Notes under the pieces: generated by a model
Told to the model about the DNA's origin: nothing
The model's input: the letters and a program-made list of their open reading frames with translations, nothing else
The model's database searches: none
Program-made: the position numbers and the translations under genes
Part shown: positions 8,536-15,554 of the stretch, one piece after another
How positions within the stretch are numbered: position 1 is the stretch's first letter
How the letters are laid out: every line of letters begins with the position of its first letter
Source: UBA961 sp049426725
Lineage (GTDB): Bacteria; Bacteroidota; Ignavibacteria; Kapaibacteriales; UBA961
Assembly: GCA_049426725.1 (NCBI GenBank)
Contig: JBMSYN010000017.1
Span: 1 to 47,896 of the forward strand
Reading direction: 5' to 3'
DNA length: 47,896 nt

Positions 8536-9336
8536 ATGAAATCCATTTTTATAACAGCAATATTGTTCTTTGCACTAAATAGTCAATTTGCTTACACTCA
8601 ACAGTATCGTTTTTTGCAAACTGAATTATATGGTTTGCAATTATATGGAGGGTATTTAACGAATTCCTATACTGCAGATTTCACAAATTTTTCAGGTACT
8701 ATTTCTTGTGACAAGTTTACAAAAGGAAATGGAAGTGGTAGTGCCTTTGGTTTACAATTTGAACTCCCTGCATCAAATACGGTATCTATTGTAGGTGGAA
8801 TAGGAATGCATGATCGAAGTGGAAGTTTGAGTTCTACCTCGGTCTTTCCAATCCGTTATGATAATAGCCCAAATGGATTTACTGGAGTAGTTATGGATCA
8901 GACTATTGCAACATCAATGAGTTTCTTGGAAACTCAAATTGATGCACGCTATGTGATTCTGGAAAAATACTCCTTTGCATTCAGAATAATTGGTGGATTT
9001 AGGATTGGATTTCCCGTGCAAGGTCAATATGATCAAAAATCAACGATTATAAGCCCTGAGAATGTTGGATTTAATGTCAATGGAAATACCTTGCAAAGTC
9101 GTGAATTGTCAAGCGGATCAATCAGTTCTTTTGCCGGGATTCAAAGTGGAGGTGTAATTGGAATTGAGCCCATGTTGAGAGTATCCCCATCTATGCACCT
9201 TACTTCATCGATTATGTATGACATACCATTTTCCTCAGCTTTAAGTGATGCAAGTTTACGCATCTCAGGAATCAGAGCACTTTTTGGAATCCGATATTCA
9301 ATGAGAGTATTTGCCCCAAGCCCAAATACGCCTTAA
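8536..9336 (+). CDS. Predicted outer-membrane beta-barrel protein, unknown function
   Basis: The protein has an N-terminal signal peptide (about residues 1-21, ending F-A-Y-T-Q). The mature part alternates polar and aromatic/aliphatic residues as in beta strands, with glycine-rich turns (for example G-G-I-G-M-H-D-R-S-G-S and I-G-G-F-R-I-G-F). No enzymatic motif is visible. The length of 266 residues and the strand pattern fit a small 8-12 stranded barrel (PorT/OmpX-like), but I do not recognise a family. It is separated by 73 bases from the upstream phosphoesterase and nearly meets the convergent gene at 9340. Confidence 0.6.
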   Translation: MKSIFITAILFFALNSQFAYTQQYRFLQTELYGLQLYGGYLTNSYTADFTNFSGTISCDKFTKGNGSGSAFGLQFELPASNTVSIVGGIGMHDRSGSLSSTSVFPIRYDNSPNGFTGVVMDQTIATSMSFLETQIDARYVILEKYSFAFRIIGGFRIGFPVQGQYDQKSTIISPENVGFNVNGNTLQSRELSSGSISSFAGIQSGGVIGIEPMLRVSPSMHLTSSIMYDIPFSSALSDASLRISGIRALFGIRYSMRVFAPSPNTP

Positions 9337-9339
9337 TCT

Positions 9340-9774
9340 TTACATTTCTTCACCGCACCTTTTACCACCTGCAATTGTGATGATTTCATTATCATAATGA
9401 TTGGCTATAATAGCCACTGACTTTATACTAGTGATGATTTCATTTTCGTCTGCATTTATGCCTGCAATCGAATGGGCAAAGCAAATTGTATCATCGAAAA
9501 GAAGAGAAAATGCACCAAAATGCAATTCGGCATTCTTTCTTAAGAGAAATCTGAGTAATTCTTCAGATATCTCAGCACCGGATACAAGAGTTGCCATGAA
9601 TTCAATAGAAGTGTCTGTGTCTGTGAATGGTCGCACAATGATCATGACTCGAGCAGAGCCTTCATCAATAGAATATGACCCTTCCCCAAAATCAATGTGA
9701 TCAGGATAATGTGCTTGCAGAACTTGTTCTACTTTTTGTCTTGTTATCGTTAAAAAGCTTTCTGGAGTATTCAT
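9340..9774 (-). CDS. YbjN / type III secretion chaperone-like fold protein
   Basis: The 144-residue acidic protein lacks a signal or membrane segment. Its layout resembles the YbjN/CesT-like fold: an N-terminal helix, strands such as A-R-V-M-I-I-V-R-P-F, then L-L-R-F-L-L-R-K-N-A-E-L-H-F-G-A-F-S and a C-terminal helix. The motif L-L-x-x-N-x-x-x-x-x-G-x-F is characteristic of YbjN-like proteins, whose role is poorly known. It lies just downstream of a PspA-family gene on the same strand (9-base gap) and is probably co-transcribed with it, suggesting an envelope-stress link (inference). Confidence 0.6.
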   Translation of the reverse strand: MNTPESFLTITRQKVEQVLQAHYPDHIDFGEGSYSIDEGSARVMIIVRPFTDTDTSIEFMATLVSGAEISEELLRFLLRKNAELHFGAFSLLFDDTICFAHSIAGINADENEIITSIKSVAIIANHYDNEIITIAGGKRCGEEM

Positions 9775-9783
9775 AGATAAACC

Positions 9784-10488
9784 TTATTGTTCATGTGGTG
9801 GTAGTGCATCTTTATCTGCTGAAGGAAGTTTTCCCATTGATGATTTTAATTCCAATAACTGTTGTTCAACTTGAGAGGATGATGACAGTTTCTTGAATTC
9901 ATCATCTAAACTGGTCGATGATCCTGCCAATTGTTCAAATGCTTCTGCTTGTGATTCCAATGTTTCAATCTTGGCTTCAAACTTATCGAACTTTGAAAAT
10001 GCATCCGAACCCACACCACTAAAGGTTTGAGCAATTTGTTTTTGAGCTTTGGCAGCTTGTGAACGAGCGATCAATGTGCCTTGTCTAGCACGAGCTTCAT
10101 CAAGTTTAGATTTTAGTGAATCTAACTGTGATTTAAGTTTTTCAGATGTTGTTTTTGCAGTGATATAGACCGGTTCTAAATCAGTAATGTTCTTATCATG
10201 CACTGATTTCTTTTCCAATGCAGCTCTTGCCAAATCTTCTCTTCCCGATGTAATGGCTTGTTGTGCTTTGAAATACCACTCAGAAGATTCTTGTTTTGAC
10301 TTATCAATTTTTCTTAATAAAGACTTTTCGTGAGCCATTGAATTAGCAACGGCAAGAGTGGCTTTGTTCACCGACTCTTCCATTTCTAATACCATTTGTT
10401 TTAGCATTTTTTCTGGGTCTTCGGCTTTATCCAATGCATCATTGACATTTGCCTTGAAAACATCTGCTATTCTGGAAAATATACTCAT
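9784..10488 (-). CDS. pspA: PspA/IM30 (Vipp1)-family membrane-associated protein
   Basis: The protein starts M-S-I-F-S-R-I-A-D-V-F-K-A-N, the typical amphipathic helix of the PspA/IM30 family, followed by D-A-L-D-K-A-E-D-P-E-K-M-L-K-Q-M. The rest is almost all coiled coil, with the conserved A-x-x-A-L-x-x-K segment near residue 90. Family members assemble into ESCRT-III-like polymers that protect damaged inner membrane. The length of 234 matches. GGAG lies 8 bases before the ATG. The gene is divergent from recR across 126 bases. I see no linked pspF/pspB/pspC genes. Confidence 0.9.
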   Translation of the reverse strand: MSIFSRIADVFKANVNDALDKAEDPEKMLKQMVLEMEESVNKATLAVANSMAHEKSLLRKIDKSKQESSEWYFKAQQAITSGREDLARAALEKKSVHDKNITDLEPVYITAKTTSEKLKSQLDSLKSKLDEARARQGTLIARSQAAKAQKQIAQTFSGVGSDAFSKFDKFEAKIETLESQAEAFEQLAGSSTSLDDEFKKLSSSSQVEQQLLELKSSMGKLPSADKDALPPHEQ

Positions 10489-10579
10489 ATAAGCTCCAAT
10501 TTGTTAACTATGAATACTGCAAATTAACAGATATTTCTCTGTTTTTTACCCTACATTCACTACAACAAAGATAACTTAG

Positions 10580-10587
10580 TAAATTTG
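10580..10587 (+). promoter_or_regulatory. Bacteroidota-type -7 element (TAAATTTG) upstream of recR
   Basis: The octamer fits TAnnTTTG, the -7 consensus of Bacteroidota primary sigma factors, and lies 28 bases before the recR ATG in the divergent pspA/recR gap. I do not see a clear TTTG -33 element at the usual distance, so the match is partial. Confidence 0.4.
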
Positions 10588-10614
10588 TGGGCATTATATT
10601 AAGAGAATATCACT

Positions 10615-11211
10615 ATGAGCCATCAGTCAGAGGCAATTGCATCAGTAGTTGAACATTTCGCCACTTTGCCGTCAATCGGAAGAAAATCAGCACAAAGATT
10701 AGCTTTCTACCTTCTACGCCAATCTGACGATTTCATACGCTCTTTTAGTTCAGCACTTTTGCATATGAAGGAGACTGTTAAATCCTGTTCAATATGTTTT
10801 ACCTATACAGAACAAGACCCTTGCCCAATATGTTCATCAGATAAAAGAGATCATTCTGTCATTTGTGTAGTTGAACAACCTACGGATGTATTTATTATCG
10901 AAAGAATGAGTGAATTCAAAGGTGTTTTTCATGTTCTTCACGGTAATATCAATCCACTTGAAGGAATTAACCCTGATGATCTTAAGATTAGAGAATTAAT
11001 ATCTCGACTTACCCCGAATGTTAAAGAAGTGATACTTGCACTAAATCCTACAGTTGAAGGTGAGGTTACAATGCAGTATCTGTTAAGAATGATAAAACCT
11101 CTGGATATTATAGTCAGTAGGCCGGCAAGAGGAATTCCAATTGGGAGTGAGTTGGAATATACAGATGAAGCAACTTTATCCAAAGCACTACAATCTAGAA
11201 TCATAATGTAA
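10615..11211 (+). CDS. recR: Recombination mediator protein RecR
   Basis: RecR acts with RecO (and RecF) to load RecA onto gapped single-stranded DNA. The 198-residue length is normal. The protein has the N-terminal helix-hairpin-helix (L-P-S-I-G-R-K-S-A-Q-R-L-A), a C4 zinc finger (C-S-I-C...C-P-I-C), a Toprim domain (I-C-V-V-E-Q-P-T-D-V, then A-L-N-P-T-V-E-G-E) and the C-terminal S-R-x-A-R-G-I-P-x-G-S-E-L-E-Y signature. The next gene begins in its stop codon (TAATG), so it heads a three-gene transcript with two envelope genes. Confidence 0.97.
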   Translation: MSHQSEAIASVVEHFATLPSIGRKSAQRLAFYLLRQSDDFIRSFSSALLHMKETVKSCSICFTYTEQDPCPICSSDKRDHSVICVVEQPTDVFIIERMSEFKGVFHVLHGNINPLEGINPDDLKIRELISRLTPNVKEVILALNPTVEGEVTMQYLLRMIKPLDIIVSRPARGIPIGSELEYTDEATLSKALQSRIIM

Positions 11212-11810
11212 TGTTTCTATATAAGTTCATAGTTGTTTTATACATGATGTTGCTGGTCACATCATGTAGTTTATTGGATACCAGAACTCCTGAATCTCCA
11301 TCAAATACAGTTCAGTATGATCCTGCATTTGATTATCAAACAGTTCTTGTGAACTTACGGAAATCAATTCAGTACAAAGATCCTGCAGGCTATGTTCGCT
11401 GCTTATCGGATACAACCGATCTAAATGCCACACAGTATATGTTTGAACCAAATATTGAAGTATTAACACGATTTTCCGGTTTGTTTACAAAGTGGACAAT
11501 CACACAAGAAAGAGCGTATTTTCAGAATATATTGTCAAAAATACCAACTGATTTAAGCTGCGATTTACAACTTGTCAATACAATTTATGATGGTATAACA
11601 CCAGATTCAGTAATCATTCAATCTGATTATATATTAACACTTCCGCATACAATTGCATCAATACCGCAAGTTTCTTCAGGTGGTTTACGATTTGTTGTAA
11701 AAAGACAAAATAATGGCTTGTGGTCTATACAACGTTGGTCTGATTTTTTACATGTCAATGATTCAATCGGTGAAACATGGAGTTCAATAAAAGCACAATT
11801 CTACAATTGA
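11211..11810 (+). CDS. Predicted lipoprotein, unknown function
   Basis: A type II signal peptide is clear: a hydrophobic core followed by the lipobox L-V-T-S-C at about residue 19. The mature 180 residues include a segment with the feel of an NTF2-like/SnoaL fold (repeated Q-Y-K-D-P-A-G-Y-V-R-C-L-S-D and a C-terminal W-S-I-Q-R-W-S-D-F), but I cannot assign it to a family. The gene starts within the recR stop codon and overlaps the following OmpA-family gene by 34 bases, which indicates translational coupling. Confidence 0.7.
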   Translation: MFLYKFIVVLYMMLLVTSCSLLDTRTPESPSNTVQYDPAFDYQTVLVNLRKSIQYKDPAGYVRCLSDTTDLNATQYMFEPNIEVLTRFSGLFTKWTITQERAYFQNILSKIPTDLSCDLQLVNTIYDGITPDSVIIQSDYILTLPHTIASIPQVSSGGLRFVVKRQNNGLWSIQRWSDFLHVNDSIGETWSSIKAQFYN

Positions 11811-13078
11811 TTAAGTCATTATGGTTATTCATAGTGTTATTGTTTTCAAAAGAAATGTATGCGCAGCAATCTTTCTATTGTAAAGAACGTTTACCAGATA
11901 TTGTTAATAGTTATTCCAAAACTTTACTTCCTGTTCTTCATCCTTCTGGTTCAAGACTGTATTTTGTTAGAAAAGAACATCCAAATAATATTGGTGGAAT
12001 AAATGATCCTGATGATATATGGTATTCAGATCGTTTGAAAGGTAATTTATGGTCAGCTCCAATCAATGCAGGTCCAACGATTAACACTGCGAACTCCAAT
12101 GCATTATTTTCCATTACTGCAGATGGAAACTCTGCATTTGTCTCTTCTGTCAATCAGTATGGAAATCTGACATTTCACATGGCAGAGTTGCATGGTAATG
12201 ATTGGACTATAGGAAATGCTTTCGAAATAAGTGATTTCACCATGAATTCCCGTCAATATTTTGCAACTATGAATGCTGATCAAAATGTATTGATACTTGC
12301 TATGGTATATGATGGTACTTATGGTGATCTGGATTTATATGTTTCACTGAAAGACAAAAGAGGTGTATGGTCGAAGCCATTATGGATGGGAAATGAAATC
12401 AATACTCAATTCAGAGAAGGATCTCCATTTTTAGCTCAAGACAATACAACATTGTATTTTTATTCAAATGGTTTGGGTGGTTTTGGAGGAAGTGATTTAT
12501 TTATGTCCAGACGACTTGATGACACATGGAAAACATGGAGTAAACCGATTAATCTAGGCCCCTATATAAACACATCAGGTAATGAACGTTCCATTACTCT
12601 TACCACACAAGGTGATACTGCATGTATCATTTCAACAGATAAGGAAAATGATCAAGAAGGTATGTATTTTGTTTGTTTGCAGCCAGAACTACGCCCTCAA
12701 GAAAAACAACAAGTTGTAGTTCCTTCACCGTTGATTGAACAACAATCAGATATTCATCTAGAATTATACTATGAAACTAATAAGTGGAAGTTAACTCCTC
12801 AACACATTGCTCAATTGAATGAAATATGCAGGCAGGTCATTGACAAAAATAAACATGTGATCATCCGTGGATTCACTGATGATAGAGGTGCACTATCTTA
12901 CAATACTCAACTTTCACTTAGGAGAGCTCAAGCTGTCGGCGATTACCTCAAACAATGTGGTTTGAAGTCCTCGGATATCATAGGTGAAGGTGTAAGAATT
13001 TTGGAAGATCAATCTTCTGCAATGCAGAAAAGAGACAAATCAAGAGCTGTAAGCATATTGATGACAATACAACAATAA
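11777..13078 (+). CDS. OmpA-family protein with PD40/WD40-like propeller repeats
   Basis: The N-terminus is a signal peptide (hydrophobic stretch about 10-25, ending M-Y-A-Q-Q). Residues about 40-300 contain PD40-type repeats (L-Y-F-x-R, D-I-W-Y-S-D-R, L-Y-F-Y-S-N-G-L-G-G-F-G-G-S-D-L-F), as in TolB and the OmpA-like gliding/secretion proteins of Bacteroidota. Residues about 325-433 are an OmpA C-terminal peptidoglycan-binding domain (G-F-T-D-D-R-G and N-x-x-L-S-x-R-R-A-x-A-V). Together these suggest an outer-membrane protein tethered to peptidoglycan; PorE/SprE-like type IX accessory proteins have similar domains (inference). Its stop directly abuts the convergent gene's stop. Confidence 0.85.
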   Translation: MEFNKSTILQLIKSLWLFIVLLFSKEMYAQQSFYCKERLPDIVNSYSKTLLPVLHPSGSRLYFVRKEHPNNIGGINDPDDIWYSDRLKGNLWSAPINAGPTINTANSNALFSITADGNSAFVSSVNQYGNLTFHMAELHGNDWTIGNAFEISDFTMNSRQYFATMNADQNVLILAMVYDGTYGDLDLYVSLKDKRGVWSKPLWMGNEINTQFREGSPFLAQDNTTLYFYSNGLGGFGGSDLFMSRRLDDTWKTWSKPINLGPYINTSGNERSITLTTQGDTACIISTDKENDQEGMYFVCLQPELRPQEKQQVVVPSPLIEQQSDIHLELYYETNKWKLTPQHIAQLNEICRQVIDKNKHVIIRGFTDDRGALSYNTQLSLRRAQAVGDYLKQCGLKSSDIIGEGVRILEDQSSAMQKRDKSRAVSILMTIQQ

Positions 13079-13693
13079 TCATCCGAAAGAAGAATATTCT
13101 CCGTATTGATGATACTGTCTCCTTTTCTTGAAAAATAAGGCATAAATTATAAAACCAATCCCTCCGATCAGTAATAATGCCATAATGACCGAACCAAAGG
13201 AAAATGTTCCGGGGTAGACTTCTTTTGTACCATTTGTCCCATCAACTACTACCGGCTTTGAATAGTAGAATGCCGGATGAAATGGCATATGCCAATACCA
13301 AGGGATTGATCCAAGTAAATACCCCGTCATGAAACCATCACCCAATCCACCATAAGAATGCATGGTATAATTTCTATTGGCACCATTTTGATTGATATTC
13401 ATGGTAGATGTCTTGCGTGGTATCCCATAACGCATTCTATATTGTTGTCCATTCGCAAATCTTCCATTAGCAGCAGACCTAAATCCTCTACCATTTGAAA
13501 AAGTACGATTTGATCCGAAAGAGTTTCTTTTAGAAGAACCAAATGACCTTGCACCTCCAAAAGATCTAGAACCAAATGATCTTCCCCCTCTACCACCAAA
13601 ACCTGATCGAGCTTCAACGGTAAACGGCATGACTATGAATGAAAGAATACTAGTCAAGAGTAAAATTGAGGCATATTTATGAAATGTATTCAT
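13079..13693 (-). CDS. Gly/Ser/Phe/Arg-rich membrane protein, unknown function
   Basis: The protein has an N-terminal signal peptide or anchor (about residues 8-28, ending V-E-A-R). Residues about 30-85 are a low-complexity G/S/F/R region with repeats such as S-F-G-S-R-S-F-G-G-A-R. A strongly hydrophobic helix lies at about 167-188, followed by a basic cytoplasmic K-K-R-R. The layout resembles Tim44-like or DUF1517-type bacterial membrane proteins, though I do not see the Tim44 domain itself. The function is unknown. It lies 5 bases downstream of the gene at 13699. Confidence 0.6.
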   Translation of the reverse strand: MNTFHKYASILLLTSILSFIVMPFTVEARSGFGGRGGRSFGSRSFGGARSFGSSKRNSFGSNRTFSNGRGFRSAANGRFANGQQYRMRYGIPRKTSTMNINQNGANRNYTMHSYGGLGDGFMTGYLLGSIPWYWHMPFHPAFYYSKPVVVDGTNGTKEVYPGTFSFGSVIMALLLIGGIGFIIYALFFKKRRQYHQYGEYSSFG

Positions 13694-13698
13694 GATAT

Positions 13699-14181
13699 TT
13701 AAAATATTGATTCGATTGAATGAGAATCATCAGAGTTTCTATACACAATTTCTGTTTGGAAATATATCTCTGATGCTAATTGCTTATTGTTAAATAATGA
13801 AGAGAGAAATGTTTGCTTTTGTATGTGGGTACTAGCCTTCAAATGAATCATTATGGAAACAACACCTTCGATAAATACATCATTCATATACAAAGATGTA
13901 TTTTCAAGATCTCCATCGCTTTCTATTGTGAATACTTTTAACTGTAGTGAATCCTCAATGGTAAACGAAGCATCTTTCCTTCGTAAAAGTGATAAGTCAT
14001 CTGTAAATAGATTCTTTGTATGAATAATTCCAGCTTGATCTTCAAATGAGATAATTGTATTAAAAGTTCCTTCTTCGTCTATTGAAACAAGTAATTCTCT
14101 TATGCCGGAAACTTGCTCTCCATTAACATAGATTGCTGTTTTCTCAATTCTACCATTGCTTTCAATAGAAATTGTTCTCAT
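13699..14181 (-). CDS. Unknown protein with an internal duplication
   Basis: I do not recognise a family for this 160-residue protein. Two halves align by eye: I-S-I-E-S-N-G-R-I-E-K-T-A-I-Y-V-N-G (residues 4-21) and F-T-I-E-S-D-G-D-L-E-N-T-S-L-Y-M-N-D (about 83-100). Each is followed by a short V-x-G-I/V segment and a hydrophobic strand. This suggests two copies of a small beta-rich domain. No signal peptide or membrane helix is visible. It lies 6 bases downstream of aat, so it is likely co-transcribed with it. Confidence 0.55.
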   Translation of the reverse strand: MRTISIESNGRIEKTAIYVNGEQVSGIRELLVSIDEEGTFNTIISFEDQAGIIHTKNLFTDDLSLLRRKDASFTIEDSLQLKVFTIESDGDLENTSLYMNDVFIEGVVSIMIHLKASTHIQKQTFLSSLFNNKQLASEIYFQTEIVYRNSDDSHSIESIF

Positions 14182-14187
14182 CGTATT

Positions 14188-14811
14188 TCAGTTTGAGTGA
14201 AAGGATACATTGTTAGTAAGAACTGCCTTTGATAGCATTTCTAAATACACTTTTCGTGAAATGGTAATTGCACCTAGGGATTGCGTATGATCATTAATAT
14301 ATTGTGAATCCAGCAGTGTGAAACCTTGTTTGAGTAAATGTTGGTATAAGTGAACAAATGCATGCTTAGAGGCATTGGATTGATGGCTAAACATAGATTC
14401 ACCAAAAAAAGCTGAACCTATTGCCACTCCATATAACCCTCCAATGATAATCTCATCCTTCCAAACTTCGATAGAATGAGCATATCCTTGTTGATGCAAG
14501 TCAGTATAAGCCAATTTGATATCATTGCTTATCCAAGTACTCTGACGATTTGAGCACTGCTCAATGACATATTCAAAGTTATGATTGATTGTATATTTTT
14601 CTGTAGACTTTCTATATGTTTTAATTAATGAAGATTTTAGATATTCTGGTTCAATTGGAATGATTGCTCTTCTTTCAGGAGAATGCCAATAAATATCACC
14701 GTCTTCATCATTAGCCATCGGAAACCAACCCGTTTGATAAGCAAAGAGAATAAGTGATGAGCTCAAAGGTTGATGTTCAAAGAACTCCAATATGTTTACA
14801 GATGTCATCAT
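14188..14811 (-). CDS. aat: Leucyl/phenylalanyl-tRNA--protein transferase
   Basis: Aat adds Leu or Phe from aminoacyl-tRNA to proteins with N-terminal Lys or Arg, marking them for ClpS/ClpAP degradation (N-end rule). Family motifs are clear: G-W-F-P-M-A, W-x-S-P-E-R-R-A-I-I-P, then T-W-I-x-x-x-x-x-x-A-Y-x-x-L-H, G-G-L-Y-G-V-A-I-G and F-F-G-E-S-M-F. The length of 207 is normal, and the GNAT-like C-terminal part is intact (D-S-Q-Y-x-N-D-H). The start overlaps the end of trmB by four bases. Confidence 0.96.
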   Translation of the reverse strand: MMTSVNILEFFEHQPLSSSLILFAYQTGWFPMANDEDGDIYWHSPERRAIIPIEPEYLKSSLIKTYRKSTEKYTINHNFEYVIEQCSNRQSTWISNDIKLAYTDLHQQGYAHSIEVWKDEIIIGGLYGVAIGSAFFGESMFSHQSNASKHAFVHLYQHLLKQGFTLLDSQYINDHTQSLGAITISRKVYLEMLSKAVLTNNVSFHSN

Positions 14812-15554
14812 AAGGGATTAATGACATATTTCAATCGGATATATGAGATATTTTTCTTCATTGAAAAAAGTTCTTGATCAGTCTTTGGGAGATTCCATGA
14901 ATCATCTGAAGTTAGATTTTCAAAACTTCGGATTATACCTTCCCATGAATGGTCCAATTCACCAATGTATTCAGCATGAGTTAGTTTTATTGATGGGAAG
15001 GAATCAAGCAAAGAGATGTGATATTCCGCAACTTCCGGAACATCGGTCATAATATAAAGCATCGCATCATTCTTTGCCAAGCGTAGTATTTCTTGTATTA
15101 ATTCAAGTGAAAATGCTCGTCTTTTATGATGCTTTTTCTTTACCCAAGGATCTGGGAAAAAGGAAAAGAATTGATCAATTGTTTGATTTTGTAAAAATGC
15201 CAATCCATTTGGCAAAGAATACCAAAGAGCATGGGCATTGGAAACATCTTCTCCAATAATGATACCATTAATCCATTCAGTCAATAACTTCCTGATTTCT
15301 ATTCCTAGAATATTTGAATGAGGATTCAAATTCGCATAATTCAAAAGAAAAGACCCCCAACCACAACCAATATCAAGAATATTGGGGGGATTTCCATTTT
15401 TATAGATGCTTTTCCAATCAATATCGGACAAAATCGGAGGATAATATCTAGGTACTCGATCTAATTGGTTTAAAGGAAAATATACATTCGCCGCATTGTG
15501 ATGTCTACTGCGGGGTTTTGGATACTTTTTTGTATCAATGACAAAATCATTCAT
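14808..15554 (-). CDS. trmB: tRNA (guanine-N7-)-methyltransferase
   Basis: TrmB methylates G46 of tRNA using S-adenosylmethionine. Visible motifs are the SAM site D-I-G-C-G-W-G-S-F-L and the TrmB signature F-P-D-P-W-V-K-K-K-H-H-K-R-R, followed by Y-I-M-T-D. The frame is open further upstream, but I chose the ATG at 15554 (M-N-D-F-V-I-D). It overlaps the stop of the upstream acylase by eight bases, and the extra 28 residues are the acylase C-terminus in another frame. That gives 248 residues, a normal length. Confidence 0.93.
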   Translation of the reverse strand: MNDFVIDTKKYPKPRSRHHNAANVYFPLNQLDRVPRYYPPILSDIDWKSIYKNGNPPNILDIGCGWGSFLLNYANLNPHSNILGIEIRKLLTEWINGIIIGEDVSNAHALWYSLPNGLAFLQNQTIDQFFSFFPDPWVKKKHHKRRAFSLELIQEILRLAKNDAMLYIMTDVPEVAEYHISLLDSFPSIKLTHAEYIGELDHSWEGIIRSFENLTSDDSWNLPKTDQELFSMKKNISYIRLKYVINPL

